A stretch of DNA of 64,000 nucleotides from Kondoa malvinella (taxonomy: Eukaryota > Basidiomycota > Agaricostilbomycetes > Agaricostilbales > Kondoaceae): NCBI GenBank assembly GCA_039545315.1, contig BCIM01000002.1, forward strand, positions 585,369 through 649,368. The letters are read 5' to 3'. This document shows, piece by piece, positions 43,902 through 56,433 of the stretch. The translations under genes were made by a program, and so were the position numbers. The first letter of the stretch is position 1. Each line of letters opens with the position of its first letter. The notes below the pieces were generated by a model. The model ran no database searches and was not told where the DNA came from. It worked only from the letters and a program-made list of their open reading frames with translations.

Positions 43902-46700
43902 CTATCGATCGTCCTCTTTGTCCTTGTACAGCCCTTCCGTTGACCTATTCGCTGCAGCACTGGCCGTCCGACTTGGCAGATCCTCTTCGTCGTCCGAATC
44001 CTGCAGCTTGAATTGATCCCCTTCGTCGCGGAATCGAGTCAGGCCCTTCTCATCCTTCTCATCATCATCTGAATCGCTTGACACGCCAAAAGCATCGTAT
44101 AGATCTCTGGTCTTTGCTCCGCTCGACCTGCCTGGTGCCATTCCACCACTCTCTAGCGCACTCATAGGCAAAGCTCCGCCCTCTTCGCCAGGGACAGGAG
44201 CAAAGTCGTAGCCCGGTCGATCTCCCTTTGCTCTTCTCGCTCTTCGCAGAAGGAAGAAAGCGGTCAAACTACCCGCAAAGATGAGAGCTGTTCCGCCTGC
44301 GATGAATAGCCATGTCTGATTTGTAGCGAGCGACGTGACGTTGCCGAGGAAAGTCGGTCTCTCATCTTCTTGCAAACCGCTGGATGCTGAAGGAGAAGGT
44401 ATTGTAGGGTCGAGAGGAAGATGACTTTCGCCTATCTGCTCTCCGTGATCGTCCGGCAAATGGTCGGTAGGTTTGGCTATTTGTTTCGTCTTTGAAGTAG
44501 CTGGACGAATAGGTTGCACAGCAGTAGTCGTGGGTACGTCTTCGAGAGTTGTACTGAGGGCGACAGACTCTGAAGCTGTCTGTTCTGGTTCGTCAAGCGT
44601 AACAGTAGGCGAAGGAGGAAGGAGAATCTGGTCATCGTGAGGGAGCTTGTAGGCTGTTGCGAGGTTGGCGTCGATCGCAGATCCCCACAAGGCTAGCTTC
44701 CAATTGACAAATGTGCCATTCTTGCCATTGCCTTGGCGATCAGTGACTTTTAACGTCCAAGTGCCGACCGGATTCTCATCCCTGAGCAACGCATCAGAAG
44801 GGTCCCTGAGCAAGAAGAAAGACATACCAATGCTTGACACTCATGAATTGCCAATTATTCAAACCTTCTCTCGCTTCATCAAACCGCCTTGTCCTTGCCA
44901 AGATGGACTTGATTCCATTCGGACTTTGCAACTCGACCTCGATATTCCCTCTTCTTGTGTGCGGGATATCAACAGTGACCGTCACATGCTCCAAAGTTTC
45001 TAGATTCGCCTTGACCAAATCTTGACCCGAAACAGCGATTGTTGAACTGATCCCATCCGCGCTCAAAGGCATCGCACCTTCTTTGCTAGGTGAGGTAATG
45101 TTGCTCAACCACCAAGCTTGCGGTTTGACCAATTCCCAGGACCTGGCTGCATTCACTATCGCCCAAGTGTCGAGTTTGCCATAGCCATATTTGTGATTGA
45201 ATAATCTTCCAGCCTGAGTATGTGTCCAATCTGGATCTTTTGGGTTGACAGCTACTGCAGTTCGGACACAGAGGTGTTGCAGATCTCGCCAGGTGAGTTC
45301 AGGTCGGACTTGCAAGACTAGGGCGAAGATTCCCGCTGCGATTGGCGCTGCAGCAGAGGTGCCGCCATGTCGAGATGTGCAGGTGCGTTTGCCCACATCA
45401 GTAGTGTGAATGTTGTCGCCTGATCCGCTCGAGTATGTGACGATCATGACGGCTGAACATGCTTCGGAATAGAAAGGATGCAGGCCTTCTCGATCAATGG
45501 CGCCGACGGTGATTGAATATTGGGAATTGGTGTAACCGTCAAAGTTGCATTGATCATCGACTGCTCCTCCATTGCCTGAAGCGAAGACGAAGATAGAGCC
45601 TTTGCCATCTCGACCATTCGTGATACCGTTTAGCATGGCTTTAGTGATGAGTGGACTGGGCGCTTCCGTGCTCTTGCCATCATCCGGCGGTCCCCATCTG
45701 CTCGATGATTAGACTTGTCGAGTGTTATGACTATAGACATACGAGCAAGAGTAGATGTCGTTATCCTGATACCCATAATTGAGCGCGGAAGCTTCATCCG
45801 CGTCCGATATGCTAGCGCTCAATATACGGATGCCGGCCACTTTTGCAGTATAGGCTACACCAACACCACAGACATCGTTCTTGACTGCGGCAACCTCGCC
45901 TGCGCAGCGTGTTCCGTGCTGATCGTCTGAGAGTCGCGGTTCCGGTAGTGGAGTATGGTCGTTGTAGTCCCATGAACCTTCGGGATACTACGCAACCTTG
46001 TCAGCAGCTGTTATCTTAAGCTGGCTAACAGTGGCATACGAAGTTGTCAGCTAGATCATCGCTGTGCACTGAAATTCAAAGTCAGCACTGAGTCAGGTAG
46101 ATGTCTTATAGACATACTATCTAGCCCATCATCCACAATAGCAACCTTGATGCCATCACCCGTAATGCCCTCAGCCCAAACACCTGTGACATTAATGCTT
46201 CTCTCATGCGCCCGATCATTTGCTAGATGCCATTGTTTCGGAAAGATTGGATCAAGCAGACTGAAGCGTTTGACAATATCTTGCAGGTATTCAGATATGA
46301 AAGCAGGCGGCTGTCTCTTTTCCCTGGCGAATCCAACTTCTTGAGGGTATACGCGCTTGACACGCTTTTTCAGTACTTGTTTCTCCAATGAACGTATTGA
46401 TGTGATAGATCTCTTTCTTCGCAGACGTTCATAAGATTCGAGCACAACATCAGCGCGATGTTCTTCTGACGGTTTCGGCGCGCGAATCAAGAAATGCGAG
46501 TCGAGCTCTCCAACTTGCTCTACAAATTCCGCATCCAGGTCTATTGCAGTCTGCTGTGCTAAGACTTCATCGTGCAAGGCTAGCTCGAGAACATAGTAGT
46601 CGTGAGAATCGTAGGATCGCTTGACGGGTTGTCGAGAAGCGGTAGCAGCATGCAACAAACAGAACAGAAGGCAGACCAGCTGGCAGGGTAATCTGTACAT
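43902..46700 (-). CDS. KEX2: Kexin-type proprotein convertase
   Basis: Golgi serine endoprotease that cuts precursors after dibasic sites. Start at 46700 gives the signal peptide MYRLPCQLVCLLFCLLHA; an in-frame ATG further up would bury it. A prodomain ends with basic sites (LKKRVKRVYPQE, FAREKRQPPAF). Catalytic residues: Asp in GIKVAIVDDGLD, His in DDQHGTRCAGEVAA (across an intron), oxyanion Asn in FVFASGNGG, Ser in RHGGTSAAAPIAAG. The P domain follows (VTVDIPHTRRGNIEVELQ, NPVGTWTLKVTDRQG). After a Thr/Pro-rich stalk comes one membrane helix (TWLFIAGGTALIFAGSLTAF) and a long acidic cytosolic tail with Ser-Asp-rich clusters, as for Golgi sorting. About 830 aa. Convergent with MCM7. Confidence 0.95.
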
Positions 46701-46879
46701 GCGTCTGCTGGGCAAGGGTATACGACTTGAGTCTCGTCTCGTCTCGGCGGCGGTGGTAGTATCTGGCAAAGCAACCTTCGGACAGTTATTCGCGTTGTTT
46801 TCTCCAGAGCCAAATGCATGCATATACAGAAACTGAACGACGTGCTAAGAGAATGGTACAAGTGAAAGCCAAGTCATGT

Positions 46880-49671
46880 TCATGCTCTAAGCTTCTCCCT
46901 AAGACCAGCTTGGAGAGCCAGTCGTACAGGAGATCGAGGTGGGTGATTAGTCCGGTCTTCAAGAGGCGTGTTGGTACTTGACAGACCAGCGGCGGTGTAT
47001 TCCCGCGGTTCTTCAGAAGGTTGTAGTTGAGCGAAACAGCTATTGCATGCTCTTCCTCGATCATCTTCCTTGTTGAGGAGTGGTATTACGATAGTCTGAC
47101 AAAGCACGTTCAGTACTACATCATAGCAGAATAGCAGACCATGCTCACATTCGAAGTGCAATTCCAGCAAAAGACATTTCCGCACATTCTGCAATGATGC
47201 TTCCTTTTCCACACGCCAAATGAGTTCTGACAGCTCCCGCACTTGTCTACCCGATGATCAGGTATCCATACAGGCGCATTGTAATTTTCCGCTACAGCAT
47301 TAGGAGCTGTATACGACGAAGGAGCAGCTGACCACCTTCTTTGTCTGCTGGACAGGGCCGGTCTGGTTGGAAGAGTAGGACTGAGTGGTGATAGACTATC
47401 TGGAGAAGCAGGAAAGAGGGCTAGGGAAGCAGCAGCGGGCGAAAAGATTTCTTGGCTGTCGGCGTGAAGACTTGTCCGTCTCGATTCCCATTTTTTGAAG
47501 GTGCCCGTTTGCAGTGTCGTCCGAGCTTTGAGCATCTCATCTTTTGCCATTCTGATAGCTCGCAGCCATGCTTCCTTCTCTTTTGAGGTTTTGGCCGAAA
47601 CAGCAAAGCTCTTTTCGGTGCTTCTAATCTCGAAATAGTTGCCTTCTGTACCAACAACAGTCGTATCGTTCAGCTGAAGGTGTCGATGGTATTGATACTG
47701 AGGGGCGGATGAAAGGGAAGAAGTACTTGAAGCCAGTCCAGCGAGGTTCATTAAAGTTGCTGAACTGGAAAAGGCAGCTAGACCGGTCATGCTGACAGCG
47801 CGAGTCCATCCAGTACTTTGCTCGACTATTGAGGCATAGAGGATCATGTCGGAGAAGAGGAAAAAGTGTCGTGTCTGCTCATTCTTCCGGCAGACTTTGG
47901 TGAGCGGGCCGTCGTAAAGTAGCTTGCGGCCGGGCGAGACAAGGGCAAAGTCTAGGTGGGTGAAAGACTTTTGTAGTTCTAGCAGACGCTGAGTAGCATC
48001 GTGCTCCCTTATAGAGCTTTCGAGCTGGTTGGCGACTGTCACAAGGTGTGGCATCAGCATGGTAACATGCAAAGCAGACGTCTTCTGACCTTGTTCAACG
48101 CTTTGAGTCGCCCTGATTAGATCAGCATAGTCCAAATGGTCCTCTTCCGTCTTTTGTAGCAGGTCATCCAGAAGCAGTCGATATCTCGGTATCCGCTGTA
48201 CGACAGCCAGCAACATTCCGCTCAATCCCAGGCCACGATCATGACCAGCCTTCTTCCTCTCATTCGCAAAGCGCTTCCAAGCTGGATTCGTACGTTCTTC
48301 TTGATCTATCCTAGCGAGCGATCGGCTGAAATTTTGGACAAAAAGCGAGTAGCACTTGAGGAAAGGACAAAGCGGGAGTAAAAGCGTTCCAGGTGTACCA
48401 GAAGAGACAGCGGATGGCACATTGAGTGATGAAGGTGAAGAGAGTTGTGACTGCCGCAGACCAGATGCAGCATTCAGACCTGGAAAGCCTTCTTGAGACT
48501 TGGCTGATTCCGATCTGGAGATAGTCGGCGACTCTTCAGGTATTCGAGGTGTTCCAACCCCAAATTGTAGTCGTCGGAGCACTTCTCGAGCGAGAACAAC
48601 TATGTCGGTAAAGTTGGAAAAGATTTCGGTAATGCCTTTGCGATCGATGATAGGATATGACGAGGAGGTTTGCTTCATAAGAGGATTAAGGTAGTGCTGT
48701 TGGTGCAATCAGTCATCATGTAAAGCAAGGGAAGGACTGGACGAACCTCTTCAATCTCGTTCAGTACATCCACATAGCGCTTCTCGGTGTCGACCAATTC
48801 AGATGTTATCCTCTTTCTCTTTTCTGCATTTGCTCTCCGATGTGCTGCCTCTTCAGGCGAAAACGGTGGAGGCTCAGTCACAGATCGCTTGAGTGCCTTT
48901 CGTGGATGCTGTAGCCGAAATTTCATGTTTGAGCTACTGCTCGGCCCTCGAGCTGGTCTTTTGGGTGAAGGTACTGGAACTGGTAGTGATAATCGATGAT
49001 TCGCCGTCGACGCTTCTAGACTCGGACTACAGGACGAGAGTGAGATGAAGCTTGGTTTTTCCGCTATAGAGTAAGACGGAGAAGGCCGTCTCGTTGTCGT
49101 CCGTCTGCTGTAGGCTTGCACTTCTGTAGACACGAGGGATGAGGTCGAAGCAGATAAGGGCGAAGTCAACATAGTCAGCGCTTCTAGTGATTCTGCCGTT
49201 TCTTCCGGTAGACTATCGAAGCTTTGTATGCTGACTGTGCTCATTCTTTTGCTGGCTGGATACGGGCCATTCGAGATACTTCGAGCAGGCGGTACCGAGT
49301 GCGAGAGGAACGACATGGTAGGTACAGCAGGCAAACTTGTCCTTCTCAACCGCATCAATTCATGCCGAGGTCGTGTTTGTATTTGTTCTCCCATTTCAGA
49401 GTCTTTCGCTTCAGAGATGGAAAAGAAGGGAAAGCCATGCCCTTCGGTCGAAGTTGCAATGCTCGAAGCTGAATGCTGCGAAGCCGGTCGAGAGGAGCTG
49501 CTGCTTGAAACGACAGAAGCAGGCCGACTGTTCCCGAGCAAGAGATCAGCCTTTGTCAATAGCCATGTCCAAATATCGTCCTCACCTTCCTAGCGCTGGT
49601 GATGAATTTCCCGACGAACTTCCAGGCGATTGAATCGGCTTTGTACGCGCAATTACTTGTTGTGATTGCAT
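46880..49671 (-). CDS. RhoGEF with DH, PH and FYVE domains
   Basis: Guanine-nucleotide exchange factor of the FGD type, linking Rho/Cdc42 to phosphoinositide membranes. Start at 49671: MQSQQVIARTKPIQSPGSS, then a Ser/Pro-rich disordered head of about 250 aa. The DH domain runs from RITSELVDTEKRYVDVLNEI to RIPRYRLLLDDLLQKTEEDH (its helix H8-type signature). The PH domain includes GRKLLYDGPLTKVCRKNE, FFLFSDMILYASIVEQ and KEKEAWLRAIRMAKDEM. The FYVE finger begins WIPDHRVDKCGSCQNSFG, then WKRKHHCRMCGNVFCWNC, and its last Cys pair is in the final exon (RACNSCF), matching the WxxD and R/KHHCR signatures for PI3P binding. About 870 aa. The domain order DH-PH-FYVE is that of FGD proteins. Confidence 0.93.
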
Positions 49672-49807
49672 GTTGTTAAAGCAGTGCAGGGCAGGACAGC
49701 ACTTCAGGAATGGGCCTCGCAAAGGGAATCTCTTGAGTTGCAAAACAAACAAATATTGTCGTGACGCGAAGGCAAGGGGCACAGACGCTGCACAAATTGA
49801 GTGTGCG

Positions 49808-51440
49808 TCAGTCCAATTGACGTCGTGCCGGAGAAGGACAAAGGCCAAGACGCTTCCACCGACAATTAGGGGTCAAGAAGACGAAAGATGGTCGAACATG
49901 TCCAAAACCAACGGGAAGCATCATATGTTCTATTCTCATACAGGCTTTCCACCCAGCAACACTATCGCTTTTCTGAGCACTGAAATTAGCATGGATGCGA
50001 AAATCGCGAGCTATCACGTACTCGTACTAAAAAGTTGTGACATGAAACAGTCAGCCGACGTGGTCCAAGCTTCTGCACAGACAGACTCACAACGCTGAAG
50101 ACAATACCGCCTGCTAGGACCAATCGGACTGCAAACATCGATAAGACAATGGTAAGTAAAGAATCGGAGACAATCCCACCTAAGCGAGGGGTCGCGCCTG
50201 ACCAGAATCTGCCTTGCATTGTAAGCTCGTGGACGACCGATGAAGAATCGACTCACTTTGTGACACCTTCTTCTGACAGGATCCGCGCTGCGCAGTGGAA
50301 AGAATGTCTGTAGTTTTTCTTTGCGTCTAATGACTGCATGCGAGTTTTGATCACGCTGATGCTTGATTAGTAAAATGCTGTCACTAAAGAAGATGTCTTA
50401 CTCAAGCTAAGACTATATCAGTACAGTCAAGACAGCAGAAGTAAGCTCACAGGCATAGTTGTGTAGACTGTCACGGTCCCCGCTACACCTCCGAACAAGA
50501 AGGTCATGCCAGCCGGAAGCGCTTCTCCAGGCCTTGAGCTCCCTTGCACAAGTGACTATACGCTATGAGGTCTGATATAAGGAGAAGAAAAATGACCTAC
50601 CTTTAGACTGCTATATGTCGAGAATCTCACAGCCGAGTTGGCACTTTGCCTCATTACCTGATCCGAACATCAACATGCGAACGATTGATGGCATGAAGCG
50701 ACTCACTACAGGGAACAGCCCCCTGTACACTCCACCAATACCTTCTTCCTTCAATATCAGGGTAGTTCCATGTATTAACCCTTTGAACCGCGGCTCTGGC
50801 TTTCTCGAATCGTCTATGAGTTTCGTTCTACCATGTCAAGTCAGAACAAGCTTGAGATAGCTCATCGCAGAACTGCTTACTTGATTGTTTCTGATGGTGT
50901 GACCGCAAATATCGCTCTGGCACAGTATGAGCGAGAAACAGACAATCAGAACCGGGACTTACTCAGTCATACCCGCTCCTAGTCCAGCTATCAGACTCCT
51001 CGGACCCGTAAGCTTCCCTTCTTGATTGACCAATAGACCCTTGAACTTGTCATAACTAAAGAACCTCACTCCAGCTTTCAACGCATTGCCCGCTACTAAA
51101 GCTCCACAGCCAGAGTATAGACCAGTCACACCAGACTTTGTGAGCGTCTGCTTGACTATATTGATTGGACCCAAATGCTTCTTTCCGCCAAACTGGGATT
51201 CTGTCTTGACGAACTCTGCAGGGTACTGTCTCGAGTATTTGCATAAGATAGATCGGAAGATGTTGCACGAGGAACACACAGTCACAAAGCCTTCAATAGC
51301 ACCTGCAAGAGCTCCAGCGAATAACGAAGCTGATTTATTGACTTCTTGCTACATGACACAGCCTCACTTCCGTCAGTTCAAGTGATCCAAGCTGTGTATT
51401 AAGCTGATTGCACCTTCTTGTTGACACGCCCGCTGGCCAT
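49808..51440 (-). CDS. Mitochondrial carrier, tricarboxylate/citrate type
   Basis: Inner-membrane solute carrier. Start at 51440: MASGRVNKK, an intron, then SASLFAGALAGAIEGFVT and, across another, YPAEFVKTESQFGGKK (first PX[DE]xx[KR] motif). The second repeat includes LYSGCGALVAGNALKAGVRF, LIAGLGAGMTE and, after introns, the PSETIKTKLIDDSR motif and GTTLILKEEGIGGVYRGLFP. The third has LFGGVAGTVTVYTTMP and VIKTRMQSLDAKKNYRHSF, then CAARILSEEGVTKFWSGATP. SETIKTKLIDD is characteristic of citrate/tricarboxylate carriers (Ctp1, SLC25A1), so this group is favoured. After GGIVFSV and an intron the frame continues about 65 residues past where carriers normally end (YEYVIARDFRIHANFSAQ onward), stopping at 49808. 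That extension may be real or a missed intron. Confidence 0.87.
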
Positions 51441-51577
51441 ATTGACGGAGATTTGGGAGAACTGATCGTAGTCCAAGAGAAGTGACAAGCTCGAAATGAC
51501 TCCAAGTGAACATCACAATGCAGAATATAGTTTAGATACATGATACATATACACACTGCCCAGATAAAGACACCCGA

Positions 51578-54308
51578 TCAAAGCTTGGGTTGGGCGGAAG
51601 AAGGCTGTTTGAGGAATCCAGCAAAGTATTCTTCAATGACCTTGATACCGCTCTCATTCATCTCTGCTGCCAAACCAACGTAGCCATCTGGTCGAACAAT
51701 AACGATCGCGCCGACATTCTCATCGATGCCGTACTTCTTGTGCAACGGTGCGTTGGTTCCAGCTTCTGCTACACGCCAATCTCTGACATTGTCGCCGTAG
51801 ATGTTCGAGCGGTAGTGGTGGAAGGGACTTGGCAGTTGATCCATCTCCCAATCGTAGTAGCTACCCGCTGATCAGCTGAAGTCAAAAGTGTTGTAGGTAT
51901 AACTCACTTGGTAGCAATGATGGTCAAGAGTGTAAAGAAGGGGTTGAACTCGTGGGGCTTCTTGGTAGCGTCTTCCAAGTGATTCGAAGCGACATGGAAA
52001 CCATCCACGATCGAAGACTGAACGCCTTGGGCAGGCCTGTACTTGTTAAAGAAAGAAGTAGGCGTGTCCAGGTACTTGCCGAAGGCTTCCAGCTGTTTGG
52101 CGGTCTTTGCTAGTTCGCCGGCGAAGATGTGTACTCGGAAAGCACCGTTCATGCGAACTCTGCAACCAAATCAGCTCTGCATCGGACCCAGATAAAGAAT
52201 GAAACTCACTCCTGCTGCAGGCGGACCGTGTTGGCATCCATTGCCCGAGTAACCTTGCCAGGTGTAAGACGCTCTCCAATGGTAAGCCCAAGACCTTTGA
52301 CAGCCTTGGATTGCTCAATCGCATTGAGAGGACTTTGCTTGGCATAAACAGCTCCGACACCACTGGTAAAGCGAGCATTCTTCTTGAAGACTTCAATGAA
52401 CTTTTGAGCATCGACTGCGTTCTTGCCTAGTTTCTTGTTGGCGACTTCAGGTGCATCATCGAGCTGAACCGCGCCTGGTGCTCGACCACTGAAGAGTCTG
52501 CTGTATTCAGCATCGAAGCGAATGAGCTGTTGAGCAATGTCTCTTCGTTCAAGCTCGTAAGTGGGTAGAATGATGGACGGGTCAGCCATGCCCTTTTCGA
52601 CCAAGTTGATCTTCCAGCAGAGGTTGTGCATGTCTAGCATAGAGATGTTCATGCCTTGACCAGCCTTGGGCGAGTGAGTGTGACTAGATATTGATTAGAT
52701 CGAGTACGAGACCGAGCTGAAAAGTACTCACGTTGCGTCACCGGCGAGGAAGACTCTGTGATCGAGAGTGTATGCGCTAGCGACACGCTGACCAATCTGG
52801 TACACTGAGAACCAGTCGACGTAGCCAAACTCCAACTTGAAGGGTTCGAAAATCTTCTTGGCGCGAGCCATGCAGACATCCTGAGTAGCTTTCGACCGCT
52901 CTGTGCGTGGGTACATCAGCTGTTGTTGTAATGCGGGTTCGAAGAGGCATACCGACGTGAACAGGCTTTCCGCCTACTGGGTCGTTGCCTTCCTGCTGAA
53001 GCTGGACGTAGAAGCGAACCAGGTTGCTCTATCGTTATCGTCAGGCATGTCCATCCACGTGTCCAGCAAAATGCTAACCTCTCGGGGAATAATCATGATA
53101 GATCCAGCATCTCTACTGTGGATCAAGCACTTAAACTTGATATCAGCTAGAGCAAAAGTGCAATTAGTAACATTTCAGTGCAGCGAAGGAACGACATACG
53201 GAAGTCTGTAGTAACATTGACGTCCATAACACCCCAAACAATGTCTGTCGCTTCTCCCTCCATCCTGATAGCACCCTTCCATTCTCCATCACCATCACCG
53301 CCTCCCGAAATACATTTTCGAACAAGCGAGCGCGCGCCATCATTGCCAACCAGGTATTTGGAGCGGACTGTGTGCTCAGCTTTGGTGACAGTGTTCTCTA
53401 GGATAGTTTCGACTGGATGCGTTGCGGCCAAGCTGTCTTCTCCAGCGCCAAGTGTCCTGCAGCTCTTGAATGCAGTGTTGCGGAAGATACCGCCTTCTGG
53501 TGCAGGTGATATCGAGCTGTTTTGCGCGTGTAGAATTTGGCGACGCTGGCAGACAAAGTCAGTTGATCCCACTGATGGTGCGCCAGACCGCTTCACTCAC
53601 CTGTTCGATTTCATCAATGTATGCTTCTTCGATCAGACCTTGATGCAGAAGGAGAGTGTAGTTGTCGACGATATCGACTGCATTCTCTGGGCACGAGGCG
53701 GCGCGAGAGGTTCTTGCTAATTGCTTGTCCTCAGTCGGGTCCTACTTGATTCGTCAACTTTGATCGTGGGCATACAAGGAGGAACTTACCCAAAAAGCGA
53801 CTTCGTAGACTCTGACACCACTGTTGCTGTAGTGGAGAGCGCTATCAATAGCTGATCTTGGAAGAACGAGGCAAACTCACATCATGCGTTTGGCAATGCC
53901 TCCTCCATGAAATGGCGGTCGCTTGGATTCGATCTCTGCCTGAGTCTTGTGCGGTACAGCACCGCCAATGTTACGCAGGACCTGCCCATCTTGTCAGACA
54001 TAATTTTTTGCCGACCAACTTTGCACGCACCTCGATCGTTCTTGGCTGAATACCATCAGCTCTTCCAGCCGTTGTTGGCTCCGCTCTTTCGTCCGCATGC
54101 AAGACATTCAAGCCATAGGTGTTGAGGCAAAGCGAGCCCATGCAACCTGCAGGACCTGCACCCTATTCTCGCATGCATTAGCTATGGTCATCCACTGGAC
54201 AATCTGAACACGAACGATAATAACTGCATCGACTTTTGTAGGCAAAGACACATCCGTCGCAGCGCCGTTTGGAAGCACAGAGGCTATCTTGTTCAGAATG
54301 GCCGTCAT
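51578..54308 (-). CDS. Phenol 2-monooxygenase-type flavoprotein hydroxylase
   Basis: Class A FAD-dependent aromatic hydroxylase using NADPH and O2 to add hydroxyl to phenols. Start at 54308: [20 protein letters not shown], then VDAVII joined by an intron to [20 protein letters not shown], the FAD GxGxxG motif. [20 protein letters not shown] is typical of phenol hydroxylases. The DG motif is [16 protein letters not shown]. The GD motif is [20 protein letters not shown], followed by [18 protein letters not shown]. The C-terminal thioredoxin-like domain includes [20 protein letters not shown] and [19 protein letters not shown], ending SAQPKL at 51578. About 650 aa, ten or so introns. It may serve in aromatic catabolism or detoxification. 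The regulator is not in view. Confidence 0.93.
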
Positions 54309-54890
54309 GTAAAATTTAGAAGTTGTAAGAAGGTGTGCAGCGATAGAATGAAATGTGCAGGAGGAGAGCAAGCTGCGCAAATTCTGGTCTCTCGGATGTG
54401 TCAAAGCGAGCGGTATTCCTTTGCCTGGCGCGGGCGAAACTGTCCCTCTCGAGGAAAAGCGTTCTTGCGGTAGTACCCCGCACTTGATGTGATCGGGAAT
54501 TCCATCGACAGCAGTGTACTGCAGCTACAGTATAGGGTCGCCAGCAATACGGCAGCTGGTCAAGCAGATCTACTATGTACAATTTTGCATCTTTCGACCC
54601 GAGTTGGCCAGCTTGGGCTGGCATGCAATCTGCTCTCGGCGCTTGTGTCAAGACGCTATACCTGCACCATGCTATGATACTCTCTTTTCATCAGAAACTT
54701 CTGCCTCGACGAAGCGACAGTCGGTGCTTTAAGAGTGCATTGCTGCGGTGACTTCTCTCTGCTTTGCCTGCACGATTCTACTTGCTTTGTTTTGCTCTCT
54801 TGCGCGCTATCTTTTTCTTCAGGCAGCCGACCGCTTCACCAGACTGACCAAGCAGTTCAATTTCTTTGTACACCGAGAATTTGGTCTGCT
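54309..54890. promoter_or_regulatory. Divergent intergenic region
   Basis: About 580 bp between the phenol hydroxylase gene (minus) and the gene at 54891 (plus). It contains pyrimidine-rich stretches on the plus strand near 54780-54890 and no coding sequence I can support. Confidence 0.35.
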
Positions 54891-55546
54891 ATGCAATCCC
54901 TTCTATGGAGCTTTGCTTTTGTTTCGCTATTTCCTCTTCTTCGTCTCTATACATCCACTGCTATTCCCGCCATGCAAAAGATAGACATCGAATCCAACAC
55001 CGAGATCAAACGGGCTTTGCCGCTGTATCGACTTCCAGGCAGATGTAAGTCTCTTTGCCTTTCTTCTGGTCTTTCCTGATATGCTGTCTTAGTGCCGAAG
55101 AATGCCAAAGAGCTTGTCTTTCTGGATGGCCCAGTAGTGCCTCAGCTCATCACTACGAGCACCATCTTGGAGCTCAATGTGCAAAGCCAGATGCGCAGCA
55201 GTGTCCAAGTACTAGAGTGTGAGTCTCTCTATATGCCGTCTAGATACGTCTGACAGCTACACATGCAGTCTTTTGGTGGCCGTTGATCCAAGTCGTGCAA
55301 TCACTAGCGCTAGTCGACGCACTGCACCCTCTCACGCCCATCAAAGACATTGAAGCCCAGGCATGCTATGGCGCTGTCCCAACACTAGCCATCACTCATC
55401 CAGACGAAAACACCCCGGCTACCTATAACATTCAGTCGGCTTTGAGCAGGGTAAAACGGGGTCGGACAAGACGGTCTAGTCGTTCCGCAAAAGCTGGATC
55501 ATTCAAACGCGAGAGTAGGGACGGCTTTCTCTGTCTGCCAGTCTGA
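54891..55546 (+). CDS. Small unrecognised protein with N-terminal hydrophobic segment
   Basis: Start at 54891: MQSLLWSFAFVSLFPLLRLY, a signal-anchor-like segment; the in-frame Met at the MQKIDIE position could be the true start instead. Then IESNTEIKRALPLYRLPGR and, across an intron, LPKNAKELVFLDGPVVPQL. TTSTILELNVQSQMRSSVQV follows, then an intron and FFWWPLIQVVQSLALVDALH. The C-terminus is basic (VKRGRTRRSSRSAKAGSFK) and stops at 55546. Both splice phases close. About 185 aa. I do not recognise a family. HEM4 starts 65 bp downstream on the same strand. Confidence 0.5.
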
Positions 55547-55611
55547 TTTCCTGGAGGGGTTAATTATTTAGGTCGTTCTTTGCGTAATTTATATCTTAGC
55601 TCTTGACGAGC

Positions 55612-56433
55612 ATGTCCGTACTGCTACTGAAAAGCGAGACTACCGAAAAGTACAAAGAAGCGCTGCAAGCTGCCTCGTATGACGCCTACTATCTGCCTAT
55701 CCTGGGTCATCAGCTAGTCGATCAAGAACGCTTGCAGGCAATTGTGGGGCAAGGAGGATATTCCGGCGTTATTTTTACCAGCCAGAGAGGTGTACAAGCT
55801 TGGAAGGAAGCCACAAAAGTCGCCAGCAACGCTGTGTGGACCAGAACGCCGTTCTATGTTGTTGGTCCTGCAACGAGAGATGCATTGTTGGACTTGCCTC
55901 AGCCTTCTGTGCCACCGCCAGAGTTGATAATAGGAGGAGAGGAGACGGGGAGAGCTGAAAAGCTAGGCAAATTGATGGTAGAGTGTCTGGCAAAGTCAAG
56001 CGTAGGGAAGTTGTTGTATCTCGTTGGCGACAAGCGAAGAGATGTGTTGTCAGACATCTTGTCCGATGCAAGGATTGACGTGGAAGAAGTGCTGGTCTAC
56101 GAGACCTCCATGGCAGCCCAATTTCCTTCCCAGCTTGAAGATCGTCTCACCCGCTCTTTGCCAACACCTATTTGGATGGTCTTCTTCAGCCCTTCTGGCG
56201 CCTCTTATGCCCTTCCACATATGATCGCTCATCTATCAAAGCAGTACGGTCAGCTACCAGTCGCTGCATTGCTCGAGAAGGCCAAGATCCAACTAGCTTC
56301 CATAGGACCAATCTCTGCAGACTACTTGCAAGCAGAACATGGCCTAGAAACGCGAGCTATTTGCAGCCAGCCCGTTCCAGAGTCTCTCATATCCGCTCTC
56401 CAGCAAGCAGACGTCAAAAACATGTCTGGCTAG
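55612..56433 (+). CDS. HEM4: Uroporphyrinogen-III synthase
   Basis: Closes and inverts hydroxymethylbilane to uroporphyrinogen III in haem synthesis, in the cytosol. The ATG at 55612 gives MSVLLLKSETTEKYKEALQA; an earlier TTG in the same frame is not a fungal start. Then PILGHQLVDQERLQAIVGQG and GYSGVIFTSQRGVQAWKEA, the family's first-domain T/S-S-x-x-A-V region. VVGPATRDALLDLPQPSV, GKLLYLVGDKRRDVLSDI and VEEVLVYETSMAAQFPSQL follow. IWMVFFSPSGASYALPHM is the second-domain motif and IQLASIGPISADYLQAEHG the conserved Tyr-containing end region. The gene is a single exon of 273 codons, usual length, and lacks introns, unlike its neighbours. Confidence 0.9.
   Translation: MSVLLLKSETTEKYKEALQAASYDAYYLPILGHQLVDQERLQAIVGQGGYSGVIFTSQRGVQAWKEATKVASNAVWTRTPFYVVGPATRDALLDLPQPSVPPPELIIGGEETGRAEKLGKLMVECLAKSSVGKLLYLVGDKRRDVLSDILSDARIDVEEVLVYETSMAAQFPSQLEDRLTRSLPTPIWMVFFSPSGASYALPHMIAHLSKQYGQLPVAALLEKAKIQLASIGPISADYLQAEHGLETRAICSQPVPESLISALQQADVKNMSG

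Noticed and set aside
46701..46823. Upstream in-frame ATG extending kexin by about 40 residues
   Set aside because: It would bury the clear signal peptide that begins at the ATG at 46700.
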